Shown: positions 7,805-16,069, counted from the stretch's first letter. The stretch is DNA of 61,846 bases from CAYPKW01 sp964411425 (GCA_964411425.1 CAYPKW010000008.1:1-61846), one strand, 5' to 3'. Notes: generated by a model from the letters alone, not told the origin. Numbers and translations are program-made.

Positions 7805-8284
7805 TCAGCTCTTCTTGCCGGGCTTCTTCGGCGCCGGCTTCTTCGCCGCGCGCTTGCTTGCGACCGGTTTCGCCGCCGCCTTCTTGGGCGCGGCCTTCTT
7901 CGCCGGCGGCATCTTCTCGCCGGTTTCCTCGGGCGTCGTCACGGCCGGTGCCACGGCTTGCGGCCGGCGCCCGTCGGTCAGGATCTCGGTCACCTGGAGG
8001 ACGGTCAGATACTGGCGATGGCCGCGCTTGCGCCGATAGTTGTGCCGGCGCTTCTTCTTGAAGATGAGTACCTTGTCGGCGCGCTTCTGCTCCAGCACCG
8101 TGGCCGCCACGCTGGCGCCGGCGACGAGCGGCGCACCGATGGTGGCGCCGGCACCGTCGCTCACCATCAGCACGTCGGTGAGCTCGACGAGCACGCCCGC
8201 CACGCCCGGCAGACGCTCGACGGCGATCCTGTCGCCCGCGGCGACGCGGTACTGTTTGCCGCCGGTCCTGACGAGTGCGAACAT
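7805..8284 (-). CDS. rplU: 50S ribosomal protein L21 with a basic C-terminal tail
   Basis: A 159-residue L21; the ribosomal domain occupies about the first 103 residues (MFALVRTGGKQYRVAAGD..., and KKRRHNYRRKRGHRQYLT). The rest is a low-complexity Lys/Ala/Pro tail resembling histone H1, a feature of many alphaproteobacterial L21 proteins whose role is not known. It is first in the rplU-rpmA-obgE-proBA transcription unit and has its own sigma-70-like promoter just upstream. Confidence 0.96.
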   Translation of the reverse strand: MFALVRTGGKQYRVAAGDRIAVERLPGVAGVLVELTDVLMVSDGAGATIGAPLVAGASVAATVLEQKRADKVLIFKKKRRHNYRRKRGHRQYLTVLQVTEILTDGRRPQAVAPAVTTPEETGEKMPPAKKAAPKKAAAKPVASKRAAKKPAPKKPGKKS

Positions 8285-8325
8285 GTCGAACGCTCGAAGA
8301 ATAAAGGGAAAAACGGGCGCGCGGG

Positions 8326-8353
8326 ACTATAGCGGGCGCGCCCCGCCTGTCAA
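8326..8353 (-). promoter_or_regulatory. Sigma-70-like promoter for rplU-rpmA-obgE
   Basis: On the minus strand TTGACA (8353-8348) and TATAGT (8331-8326) are separated by 16 bp, close to the housekeeping consensus, about 40 bp before the rplU start. The -10 hexamer overlaps the stop codon of the RACo-like gene, so the ribosomal-protein promoter is embedded in the end of the one-carbon operon. Confidence 0.7.
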
Positions 8354-10384
8354 AGGATTTTGCGCCTCAGCCAGCGCGCCGCGCCGGCGCCGGCGCCGGG
8401 CGGCGTCGTCGGGTTCCTTCGGCGGCGGCAGGACGACGGCCGCGCGCAAATGCGGATAGGCCGCCGTCTTGTGCGGAATCGCCATCGCCTCGACGAAATG
8501 CTCCTGGAAGCGCGGCTCGACCGCCGTCTCCACCTTCTCCACCCGGCGCACCAGGGCCGCGATCTCGGCCCGCGCCTGGCGGTTCAACAGCGCGATGCGG
8601 GCACCCGTCCCGGCGGCGTTCCCCGCCGACGTCACCTTGGCGAGATCGCAGTCCGGGAACATGCCGAGGATCATGGCGTACTTGCCGTCGATGTGGCTGC
8701 CGAAGGCGCCGGCGAGCGTCACCCGCTCGACCTTCTCCACCCCCATGCGGTCCATCAGCAACCGCGCCCCGGCATAGAGCGCCGCCTTGGCGAGCTGGAT
8801 CGCGCGCACGTCGCTCTGGGTGATGCGTAAAGTCGGCGGCCCGTCGTGCAGCAGATAGGAGAACGTGCGGCCCTCCGGCTCGACGCGCGGGCTCCTGGCG
8901 GCGGCCGCGCCGTCGACGACCCCGTTCCGGTCGATGATGCCGGCGAGGTACATCTCAGCCAGCGCCTCGATGATGCCGGAGCCGCACACGCCGGTGACGC
9001 CGATCCCGGCCGTCTCTTCCGCGAATCCCGGCTCGTCCGACCACTTGTCGGACCCGATCACCTTGAGGCGCGGCTCCAGCGTCTCCTTGTCGATGCGCAC
9101 GCGCTCGACGGCGCCGGGGGCGGCACGCTGGCCGCAGGAGATCTGGGCGCCCTCGAAGGCGGGTCCGGTGGGCGAGGACGCGGCGAGCAGGCGATGGCGG
9201 TTGCCCAGCACCAGCTCGGCGTTGGTGCCGACGTCGACGATCAGGGTCATCTCGTCCGACTGGTGCGGCGATTCGGAGAGCAGCACGCCGGCGGTATCGG
9301 CCCCGACGTGCCCCGCGATGCAGGGCAGCACGAAAATGCGGGCGTTGGGATGAACGCTGAGCTCGATCTCGGTCGCCCACAGCGTGATCGCGGTATCGGT
9401 GGCGAGCGCGAACGGCGCCCCGCCGAGCTCCACCGGGCTGATGCCGAGCAGCAGATGGTGCATGATCGGGTTGCCGACGAAGGTCACCTCCAGGATGTCC
9501 TCGACGGCGACGCCGGCCTCGGCCGCCACCTGGGCGGCGAGCCGGTTGATCGCCGCGCGCACGGCCTTGGTCATCTCGGCCCCGCCGCCCGGGTTCATCA
9601 TGACGTAGGACACGCGGCTCATCAGGTCCTCGCCGAAGCGGATTTGCGGGTTCATGAGGCCGGCGGAGGCTACCACCTGGCCGCTCGCCAGATCGCAGAG
9701 ATGGCCCGCCACCGTGGTCGAGCCCACGTCGACCGCGAGCCCGAAGGCGCGGTCATGGAAGCCCGGCCACACGGCGGTGATCTGGCTGTCCATGTGCACC
9801 GCCACGGTTACCGTCCATTGGCCCCGGCGCAGCGCGTCCTGCAGGCCCTGGATCACGCGCAGGTCGCAACTGAGGCCGGCGAGCCCCCACTGCGCCTCCA
9901 GCGCCTGCTCGAGGCGCCTCAAATCGCCGCTCGGATCGTGCATGTTGGGCTCGATCACCTCGACGTAGTGCAGCCGCACCACCGGGTCGATCTCGATCGC
10001 CCGCATCTCCGGGCGTTTGCGCACCACCTGCTTGTGCACCTGGCTGTCGGGCGGCACGTCGATGACGATGTCGCCCTGCAATTGGCTCGAACAGGACAGG
10101 CGCCGGCCGGAAGCCAGGCCGCGCCGTTCGGCATAGCGCCGCTCCACCTCGCCGAACGGGGTCAGATGGTCGAGGCGCGAGACGACCGCCAGCTTGGCGA
10201 ACTGGCCCTCGCTCACCTCCACCTGGCAGCGCCCGCAGATGCCGCGCCCGCCGCACACCGAGTCGATGTCGACGCCAAGGCTGCGCGCCGCTTGCAGGAC
10301 GGGCGTGCCGAGCGGGAAGCGCCCGCGCCGGCCCGAGGGCATGAACACGATAAGGGCGTCGGTCTGGGAAGCGCCGGGGCTCAT
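8327..10384 (-). CDS. RACo-like ATP-dependent corrinoid activator ([2Fe-2S]/ASKHA, DUF4445)
   Basis: A 685-residue protein. The N-terminal plant-ferredoxin-like domain has Cys44, Cys50, Cys53 (VCGGRGICGRC) and Cys98, the [2Fe-2S] pattern. A large ASKHA-type ATPase region follows (AVDVGSTTVAGHLCDL, LIVDVGTNAELVLG, LAGAFGSHIDG). In this family (RACo, AcsV, RamA-analogous enzymes) the protein uses ATP and low-potential electrons to reduce inactive Co(II) corrinoid back to Co(I). It is last in the one-carbon operon, after the methyltransferase gene (5-bp gap). The exact corrinoid partner is inferred; a candidate is encoded at 27537. Confidence 0.87.
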   Translation of the reverse strand: MSPGASQTDALIVFMPSGRRGRFPLGTPVLQAARSLGVDIDSVCGGRGICGRCQVEVSEGQFAKLAVVSRLDHLTPFGEVERRYAERRGLASGRRLSCSSQLQGDIVIDVPPDSQVHKQVVRKRPEMRAIEIDPVVRLHYVEVIEPNMHDPSGDLRRLEQALEAQWGLAGLSCDLRVIQGLQDALRRGQWTVTVAVHMDSQITAVWPGFHDRAFGLAVDVGSTTVAGHLCDLASGQVVASAGLMNPQIRFGEDLMSRVSYVMMNPGGGAEMTKAVRAAINRLAAQVAAEAGVAVEDILEVTFVGNPIMHHLLLGISPVELGGAPFALATDTAITLWATEIELSVHPNARIFVLPCIAGHVGADTAGVLLSESPHQSDEMTLIVDVGTNAELVLGNRHRLLAASSPTGPAFEGAQISCGQRAAPGAVERVRIDKETLEPRLKVIGSDKWSDEPGFAEETAGIGVTGVCGSGIIEALAEMYLAGIIDRNGVVDGAAAARSPRVEPEGRTFSYLLHDGPPTLRITQSDVRAIQLAKAALYAGARLLMDRMGVEKVERVTLAGAFGSHIDGKYAMILGMFPDCDLAKVTSAGNAAGTGARIALLNRQARAEIAALVRRVEKVETAVEPRFQEHFVEAMAIPHKTAAYPHLRAAVVLPPPKEPDDAARRRRRRGALAEAQNPLTGGARPL

Positions 10385-10389
10385 CGATT

Positions 10390-11295
10390 CTAGGCCCGCC
10401 GGCGCCGGCCCTCGCGCCCGCGCCGCCCCGCCCCTTCCTCGCCGGCCGCCGCCGGCTCGCGGAACCTCTGGATCCAGCGCATGCAGTTGGGATCGTGGCC
10501 CATGGCCACGTCGGCGCCCGCGATCGCGCTCGTCTCCTCCGCGTGCAGCGGGTTGGTGATGGCCGAGGTCATGCCGGCGCCGATCAGCATGGACAGGAAC
10601 GAGGCGTTCAATTCATGCCGGTTGGGCAGCCCGAAGCTGAAGTTGGAAGCACCGCAAGTGGTGTTCACTTTGAGCTCCTCGCGCAGCCGGCGCACCAGGC
10701 GGAACACCGAGCGCCCGGCCTCGTTCAAGGCACCCACCGGCATGACCAGCGGATCGACCACGATGTCGGAATAGGGAATCCCGTGGTCGGCGGCGCGCTG
10801 CACGATCTTCCTCGCCACCTCGAAGCGCACGTCCGGGTCTTCGGAAATGCCGGTCTCGTCGTTGGAGATGGCGACCACCGCGGCGCCGTATTTCCTGACC
10901 AGCGGCAGCACCACCTCGAGCCGTTCCTCCTCGCCGGTCACCGAGTTCACCAGCGGTTTCCCTTTGTACACAGCAAGTCCCGCCTCGAGTGCCGCCACGA
11001 TCGAGGAGTCGATCGACAGCGGCACGTCGGTGAGTGACTGCACGAGCTGAATCGCCTCGGCCAGTATGCGAGGTTCGTCGGCCATCGGGATGCCGGCGTT
11101 GACGTCGAGCATGTGCGCGCCGGCCTCGACCTGGGCCAGCGCGTCGGCCCTGACGCGGGAGTAGTCGCCCGCCGCCATCTCGGCGGCCAGCAGCTTGCGG
11201 CCCGTGGGATTGATGCGCTCGCCGATCAGCACGAACGGGCGCTCGAAGCCGATCACGACCTCCCTGCTGGCGGAGCTCAAGACGGTGTCGGTCAT
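10390..11295 (-). CDS. Methyltetrahydrofolate:corrinoid methyltransferase, AcsE-like (pterin-binding)
   Basis: A 301-residue TIM-barrel protein of the dihydropteroate synthase-like pterin-binding family. Family segments include LIGERINPTGRK, HMLDVNAGIP, PLSIDSS, PLVNSVTGEEER, AISNDETG and VVDPLVMPVG. Such methyltransferases move a methyl group between methyl-H4folate and a corrinoid protein. Being a stand-alone domain and sitting between RACo-like and MetF genes argues for this role rather than for folate synthesis. The last 20 residues are a basic, low-complexity tail. The direction in vivo (methyl onto H4folate) is inference from context. Confidence 0.87.
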   Translation of the reverse strand: MTDTVLSSASREVVIGFERPFVLIGERINPTGRKLLAAEMAAGDYSRVRADALAQVEAGAHMLDVNAGIPMADEPRILAEAIQLVQSLTDVPLSIDSSIVAALEAGLAVYKGKPLVNSVTGEEERLEVVLPLVRKYGAAVVAISNDETGISEDPDVRFEVARKIVQRAADHGIPYSDIVVDPLVMPVGALNEAGRSVFRLVRRLREELKVNTTCGASNFSFGLPNRHELNASFLSMLIGAGMTSAITNPLHAEETSAIAGADVAMGHDPNCMRWIQRFREPAAAGEEGAGRRGREGRRRRA

Positions 11296-11301
11296 CTCTC
11301 T

Positions 11302-12294
11302 CTACTCCCGTGCCGCGGGGACGCCCTTGCGCTGGCGGTTATGCAGGACGCCCGAGGCGGCGATGATCTCGGACACCAGCTCCTCCTGACGATAGGCCAT
11401 CACGTGCACGCCGGCCACGCCTTCCATCTCGCGGATCTCCTGAATCAACTCGATGCAGAGTTGCCTGCCTTCGCGCTTCTGGTCCGCGGCCCCTTCCAGG
11501 CGGGCGATTACCGGGTCCGGGACATGAACGCCGGGCACGTGGCCGCGCATCCAGCGCGCCGCCCTGGCCGAGGCCAGCGGCCCCACGCCGACCAGGATGA
11601 AGCACCGTTCGTGCAGGCCCAGATCGCGCGCCTGCGTCATGAACTGACGCAACAGCGTCATGTCGAAGCAGTACTGCGTCTGTACGAACTGGGCGCCGGC
11701 GGCCACTTTCTTGCCCAGATGCGGGGCGCGATAGTCGTAGGGCGGCGCGAAGGGGTTGGCGGCGGCGCCAAGGAACACCTGCGGCGGCACGGTGATCCCG
11801 CGGCCCGACAGGAAACGGCGTTCCTCGCGCATGGTGCGGATGGTCTCCAGCAGCGAGATGCTGTCGAGGTCGAACACCGGCTTGGCGCCCGGCTGGTCGC
11901 CGGCCTGCACCCCGTCGCCGGTGAGGCACAGGATGTTCTGCACCCCCATGGCGGCGGCCCCAAGCACGTCGCCCTGGATGGCGATGCGGTTCCGGTCGCG
12001 GCAGGAGATCTGCATGATGACGGCGTAGCCGACGCGGGTGAGCAGCGAGCAGATGCCGACGCTCGACATGTGGGTGTTGGCGCCGGAGGCGTCGGTGGCG
12101 TTGATCGCGTCGCACACCTCCGATAGCACGAGGGCGCGCTCGTACACCTCGCGCGGGTCGGCCGAATCGGGCGGATTGAGCTCCGCCGTCACCGCGAATC
12201 TGTCGGAGCGCAGCACGCGCTCGAGGCGGCCACGCGAGCTGTGGCCGGGCAGCGGCGCCAAGGGCTCGCCCGGGTCGATGAGTTCCGGCGTCAC
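11302..12294 (-). CDS. Methylenetetrahydrofolate reductase family protein (MetF, paralogue A)
   Basis: A 330-residue MetF-type flavoprotein barrel interconverting methyl- and methylene-H4folate. Recognisable segments are FAVTAELNPPDSAD, INATDASGANTHMS, CRDRNRIAIQGD, NILCLTGD and GAQFVQTQYCFD. The GTG start at 12294 overlaps the stop of the upstream metV gene as GTGA. It pairs with that separate Cys-rich MetV partner, the arrangement known from acetogens such as Moorella, where MetF and MetV form a complex. Here an oxidative direction (methyl to methylene) is likely but not proven. Confidence 0.88.
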   Translation of the reverse strand: MTPELIDPGEPLAPLPGHSSRGRLERVLRSDRFAVTAELNPPDSADPREVYERALVLSEVCDAINATDASGANTHMSSVGICSLLTRVGYAVIMQISCRDRNRIAIQGDVLGAAAMGVQNILCLTGDGVQAGDQPGAKPVFDLDSISLLETIRTMREERRFLSGRGITVPPQVFLGAAANPFAPPYDYRAPHLGKKVAAGAQFVQTQYCFDMTLLRQFMTQARDLGLHERCFILVGVGPLASARAARWMRGHVPGVHVPDPVIARLEGAADQKREGRQLCIELIQEIREMEGVAGVHVMAYRQEELVSEIIAASGVLHNRQRKGVPAARE

Positions 12295-12755
12295 GTCTTG
12301 CCGCCGCCTGGAGCCTGCGCCTCCCGCACCACCCTCAGCCAAGTCGAGCTGCCTTTGCGGCTGTGATCCACCGGCTGCTGCAGCTCGAGGATGGTCATGC
12401 CTTGGCGCATGCGCCGGGCCCCTTCCCAAGCCTGCACCCAGACGCACCGCATCTCGGGCTTCACCTCGCAGCAGCCGTCGGCGCGCACGCCCCCGCAGGG
12501 CCCGTTCCGCAAGGACTTCGGGCAGTTCATGGGGCAGGACATTCCGGTCTGGGACAAGGCGCAGCGCCCGCACATCTGGCAGTCGAACAAGAGGCCCTTC
12601 ACGCCCTTCTCGAGCGCGGCCATCGGCCGTTCCAAGCGCCGGTAGCCGATCCGCCGGAACACAGGATCGAGGCGCATGAGCGTCCATTCCAGGGCCGCGT
12701 AGCAAAGCTCCAACGCGCGCGCATGGCGCACCGACCACAGGCGAACGGCGTACAT
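12291..12755 (-). CDS. MetV-like methylenetetrahydrofolate reductase C-terminal domain protein
   Basis: A 154-residue Cys-rich protein of the MTHFR C-terminal domain family. Cysteines at 59, 62, 65, 74, 78 and 87 (DCQMCGRCALSQTGMSCP then NCPK and GPCGG), plus 95, 96 and 104, could bind Fe-S clusters. In acetogens the equivalent MetV forms a complex with MetF and is thought to pass electrons. The gene directly precedes metF A with a 4-bp overlap. The N-terminal 50 residues are helical and basic. Confidence 0.83.
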   Translation of the reverse strand: MYAVRLWSVRHARALELCYAALEWTLMRLDPVFRRIGYRRLERPMAALEKGVKGLLFDCQMCGRCALSQTGMSCPMNCPKSLRNGPCGGVRADGCCEVKPEMRCVWVQAWEGARRMRQGMTILELQQPVDHSRKGSSTWLRVVREAQAPGGGKT

Positions 12756-12763
12756 GTCGCGCC

Positions 12764-13720
12764 TCAGGCGGCCTTCCGCCCGCGCACGCCCGCGAGCGCG
12801 ATCGTCTCGGCGATCGCGGATTCCCGGCGCGGGGCCATCAGGTGCGCGCCGGCAACATGCCGCGTCAGGGCCAGCTCCTGCAGCAGCTCGACGCAGATGC
12901 GCCGGCCCTCCGCGCGCTGGTCGGCCGCCCGCTCCAGCCGCTCGATAATCGATTCCGGGATGCCGACGCCGAACAAGTTCTCATTCATCCAGCGCGCCGA
13001 CTTGGCCGAGGCGAGCGGGCCGACGCCGACGATGACGAACAGCCGCTCGGTCAGCCCATGGTCGGCGAGCCAGGCGAGATAGCGGCGCAGCATGGCGATG
13101 TCGAAGCAGAACTGCGTCTGCACGAAGTCGGCGCCAGCGTCGATCTTGGCTTCGAGCCCATCCGGACGCCAACCGGGCTTCGGGTCCAGCGGCGTGTCGG
13201 CGGCGCCGATGAACAGGCGCGGGCGCGGATCGATGGCGCGTCCCGATGGAAACGTGCCCTCGTCGCGCATGCGCCGGGCGGTGCGCATCAATTCCCGGCT
13301 GTCGATGTCCGCCACCGGCTTGGCCTCGGGCTGGTCGCCCGCCCGCACGTCGTCGCCGTGCAGGCAGAGGATGTTCGGGATACCGAGCGCCGCGGCCCCC
13401 AGCAGGTCGCCTTGCAAGGCGAGCCGGTTGCGGTCGCGCACGGTGAACTGCAGCACCGGCTCGATACCATTTTGCGCCAGCAGCGCTGCGGCGGCCAGCG
13501 CCGACATATGCGCCCTGGCGCCGGCGCCGTCGGTCACGTTGACGGCGTCCGCCAGGCCCCTGAGGCATAGGGCGCGCGCCAAGAGCGGCTCGGCGCCGCC
13601 GGCGTCGGGGGGCGAAGTCTCGGCGGTGACCGCGAAGCTGCCGGCGCGCAGCAGGGCCTCGAGCCGGCCAGCCGAGCGCTGCACCGGCGCCGCGCCGGCG
13701 TCGGGCAAGGCCTCGCTCAT
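12764..13720 (-). CDS. Methylenetetrahydrofolate reductase family protein (MetF, paralogue B)
   Basis: A 318-residue second MetF-like protein, clearly homologous to the 330-residue one downstream: shared segments include TVRDRNRLALQGD, NILCLHGDDVRAGDQP and GADFVQTQFCFD. It starts at ATG 13720, overlapping the stop of the small upstream gene as ATGA. The much longer open frame reaching 14125 is rejected because that part shadows neighbouring genes. Two MetF paralogues in one operon suggest different partners, for example one with MetV and one catalysing or binding something else. Reaction specificity cannot be read from the sequence. Confidence 0.86.
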   Translation of the reverse strand: MSEALPDAGAAPVQRSAGRLEALLRAGSFAVTAETSPPDAGGAEPLLARALCLRGLADAVNVTDGAGARAHMSALAAAALLAQNGIEPVLQFTVRDRNRLALQGDLLGAAALGIPNILCLHGDDVRAGDQPEAKPVADIDSRELMRTARRMRDEGTFPSGRAIDPRPRLFIGAADTPLDPKPGWRPDGLEAKIDAGADFVQTQFCFDIAMLRRYLAWLADHGLTERLFVIVGVGPLASAKSARWMNENLFGVGIPESIIERLERAADQRAEGRRICVELLQELALTRHVAGAHLMAPRRESAIAETIALAGVRGRKAA

Positions 13721-14019
13721 CGGCGGTCGATCCCGCCCGAGGCGACGAGGCCGGCCAGGCGCTCGTCGGAATACTCCGCTTCCAGGCGCAGGGCGGCGGC
13801 GGCGGCCTCGGCCTCCAGGTCGTCGCCGCAGGGCGCCGGATCGGCGCGGCGCCATTCGGCCAGGTAGGAATCGGTGTCGCGCAGCCCGGCCTTCATGGCG
13901 GCGCGGTCGATCGCCTTCTCGAAGCGCTCGGCAAGCTGGCGCTTGGCGGCGACGCGGCCCTGTTTCGCGATCACCTGCGCGGGGATGTCGCGCCAATAGA
14001 GCACGGTGAGCTGGGCCAT
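13717..14019 (-). CDS. Small protein of the 'virulence factor' domain family
   Basis: A 100-residue soluble protein beginning MAQLTVLYWRDIPAQVI. It looks like the Pfam family named only 'Virulence factor', whose function is not established. The first 60 residues are a mixed alpha/beta segment with several basic residues (IAKQGRVAAKRQLAERFEKAIDRAAMKAG); the rest is Ala/Glu-rich helix. It is coupled on both sides: its ATG overlaps the DUF1638 stop (TGATG) and its stop overlaps the metF B start (ATGA). That coupling points to a role in the one-carbon operon rather than in virulence. Confidence 0.7.
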   Translation of the reverse strand: MAQLTVLYWRDIPAQVIAKQGRVAAKRQLAERFEKAIDRAAMKAGLRDTDSYLAEWRRADPAPCGDDLEAEAAAAALRLEAEYSDERLAGLVASGGIDRR

Positions 14020-14624
14020 CAGCGAGCTCGCTCTGCGTCCGCGGCGAGGAAAGGCGCCAGCTCGCCATAACCGGTGAAACGATACCGATACTCGAGGCCG
14101 AGGCGCCGGGCGGCCGCCTCGGCACGCCGGCACAGCTCGTCGTCCTCGGTCTGGGCGAGATACACCAACGCGGTGTAGTTGCGGAAATAGTCGTCGCGCA
14201 GCTCCGGATGGCGATCGATCCCGAGACCCTCGAGGATCAGCCGGTCGAAGTGGCGCACCAAGTAGTCGGTGAGGAAGAAGCAGCCGGGCTCCTGCTCCGC
14301 CAGCGCCGCGAAGTCGGTCGCGCCCATATAGAATTCGTAGCAGTGCGGCCCGGCGATTCGCGCCACTCCCTCCTCCTCCAGCACCCGGTCGAGTAGCCCG
14401 CCGGTGCCGCAGTCGCCATAGGCCACCAAGATGCGGTCGTAGCGCCCCCGGTTCTCGCGGATCTTGGCGCGCACCGCCTCGGGGATCTTCTGCGGAGTGT
14501 TGTGGTAGTGGGCGGGCACGCAACTGAGCGCCAGGCCGCGCCAACCGTTGGCGTCGGCGAGCGCCAGGATTTCGCGCGCCAGCGCGCCGCAGGCGATGAC
14601 CAAGGTGGTGGGCGTGTCGGTCAT
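14019..14624 (-). CDS. DUF1638 domain protein
   Basis: A 201-residue protein matching DUF1638 as remembered: ALSCVPAHYHNTPQKIPEAV, ILVAYGDCGTGGLLD, GPHCYEFYMG and GCFFLTDYLVRHFDR. Conserved Cys and His residues (LSCVPAHYHN, GDCGTGG, GPHCYE) could bind a metal or a corrinoid. DUF1638 genes often neighbour MtbC/MttB-type methyltransferase genes, but no biochemical function is established. It is the first gene of the one-carbon operon. No cobalamin riboswitch was found in its 170-bp upstream region. Confidence 0.8.
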   Translation of the reverse strand: MTDTPTTLVIACGALAREILALADANGWRGLALSCVPAHYHNTPQKIPEAVRAKIRENRGRYDRILVAYGDCGTGGLLDRVLEEEGVARIAGPHCYEFYMGATDFAALAEQEPGCFFLTDYLVRHFDRLILEGLGIDRHPELRDDYFRNYTALVYLAQTEDDELCRRAEAAARRLGLEYRYRFTGYGELAPFLAADAERAR

Positions 14625-14795
14625 GCGGGTCAGGGCCTCGAGCCGCCTATGCCACCGTTAACGCCGCCGACGACGGCGCGCTTCGCCCCCGGCGACCAAG
14701 GATGGCGCGGCCGCGACATGCGGCGGGCACGACCGCCCGATCAGCCGGCGAGCGAAACGGTCACCGCCTGCGAAACCGTTCCGGCCGCGAAGCCT

Positions 14796-15695
14796 TCACA
14801 ACAGCCCGGGGTGGCAAGGCAAGTGCTTGCTCCAGTCGCCGAAGCTCCGGGAAGAAAGGAGGACCATCGGTCTGCCAAGGCGCATGCCGAGGCTGAGCGC
14901 AAGTGACATGGCCGGTTCGTTCAGGCCCGGCAGGAATGCGGAGACGTTCTCCGACTTTCCTGCCGCAGCCAGCCGGAGAGCCGCATGGAGCGCAGGCACG
15001 AAGATGGCCGGCTCGGAAACGGCAAGCGGGCCGATGTGGCCATCCGATGAGACGTACGCATAACCCGCATTCCTTGCGTCCTCAAACGCCATGCCGGTCA
15101 GCGCTGACTGTTGAACAAGGAAATGGTGCTGCTTCGAGCGCGCGAAACCAACCGCGGCGCCATCGACCCGGTCGACTGCATCCATATCGGCTGCACTGTC
15201 GGTGAGAGCGCGCCAGCGAAGCCCTTCGATTTTTATCCGCCGTGCCAGAGCGTCGCGCGGCGCACTCACCATGTAGAGCGGCATGCGCGGAAAGAGACCA
15301 TGCCTCACGTAGAGGCCGATTGACACACGATTGTAGGCAAAGGAGATCAATGCCCGGTTTTCGACTTTGTTCACCCGCGCGTGTTCGAGCGTGCGTTGCA
15401 TCAGCGCATTGCCAACGCCCCGGCCCTGGTATTCCGGGAGGACGAACAGGTTGGCGAGAAACCAGAGCGGGCCGGTCACCCAGCTGAAGCCAATGCCGAC
15501 CACCCGGCCATTGTCGTCGGCTACCCAGACGCCCGCTGGGTCGTCGCGCAAGGAGAATGAATGGAACTCCGGGCCGGCAACGCCGGCTGGACCCTCGAAG
15601 CCGTGACGACGCTCCAGATCGACGAGGCTGCGATACATGACCTCACATGCGGCAGTGAGGTCGCTTTCTTGTGCCGGACGAATTTGTACTGTCAT
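14796..15695 (-). CDS. GNAT-family N-acetyltransferase
   Basis: A 299-residue acetyltransferase. The first 150 residues form a standard GNAT domain (IRPAQESDLTAACEVMY at the start; acetyl-CoA-binding loop LPEYQGRGVGNALMQ; FYNR-like FAYNRVSIGLYVRHG). The second half is a weaker, possibly degenerate GNAT-like domain. The substrate is unknown. Its ATG at 15695 overlaps the stop of the DUF5615 gene (ATGA), so it is translationally coupled to a toxin-antitoxin pair. Acetyltransferase toxins exist (TacT type), but those are shorter, so a toxin role is speculative. Confidence 0.82.
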   Translation of the reverse strand: MTVQIRPAQESDLTAACEVMYRSLVDLERRHGFEGPAGVAGPEFHSFSLRDDPAGVWVADDNGRVVGIGFSWVTGPLWFLANLFVLPEYQGRGVGNALMQRTLEHARVNKVENRALISFAYNRVSIGLYVRHGLFPRMPLYMVSAPRDALARRIKIEGLRWRALTDSAADMDAVDRVDGAAVGFARSKQHHFLVQQSALTGMAFEDARNAGYAYVSSDGHIGPLAVSEPAIFVPALHAALRLAAAGKSENVSAFLPGLNEPAMSLALSLGMRLGRPMVLLSSRSFGDWSKHLPCHPGLL

Positions 15696-16069
15696 CGCGC
15701 GAAAGCAAGCGGCGTCGGGCGCGAGGAAGCGCGGACGCGAACGCGACCCGGCTCCACGGTCACGATCGCGCCTGTTTTCAACTCGTCGCCATATCGGGCC
15801 AAAACCGCCAGGCAGACAGCGGCCTGGCGACCAGCCGGGACCCCCACAAGACGAACGATGCCAGCATGCGGGAGATTGCGAACAATGATCATCGTGCCGA
15901 AATCCTTGTCCAGGGTCACCAGAACTCTGCTCTCGCCACCCGCAACCGAGAGGATTGCTTCGTCGCCTGGGTCCGCCGGCCAGTCCTCGATCCGCTTCAC
16001 GTCATGCCCGGCGGCTTGGAGATCGGTCATCGCGAGTCCCCAAACGCAGCTATCGAGAAGGAGTTTCAA
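15692..16069 (-). CDS. DUF5615 PIN-like toxin
   Basis: A 125-residue protein of the DUF5615 PIN-like family, beginning KLLLDSCVWGLAMTDLQAAGHDV. Acidic residues typical of PIN-like nucleases are seen at Asp6 (LLLDSC) and in LVTLDKDFG. Such genes regularly follow a DUF433 antitoxin, as here. The start is a TTG at 16069 overlapping the DUF433 stop (TTGA). It would act as an RNase when released from the antitoxin; this is known for few members and inferred here. Confidence 0.82.
   Translation of the reverse strand: MKLLLDSCVWGLAMTDLQAAGHDVKRIEDWPADPGDEAILSVAGGESRVLVTLDKDFGTMIIVRNLPHAGIVRLVGVPAGRQAAVCLAVLARYGDELKTGAIVTVEPGRVRVRASSRPTPLAFAR

Noticed and set aside
12764..14125. 453-residue version of the second MetF
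   Set aside because: The N-terminal extension overlaps the small coupled gene in another frame and is Arg/Pro-rich shadow; ATG 13720 is well supported.
13717..14544. 275-residue version of the small 'virulence factor' protein
   Set aside because: Everything before MAQLTV is a shadow of DUF1638 in another frame.
14625..14795. Cobalamin riboswitch expected before the corrinoid operon
   Set aside because: No B12-box-like sequence was found in this gap or upstream of the corrinoid protein gene.
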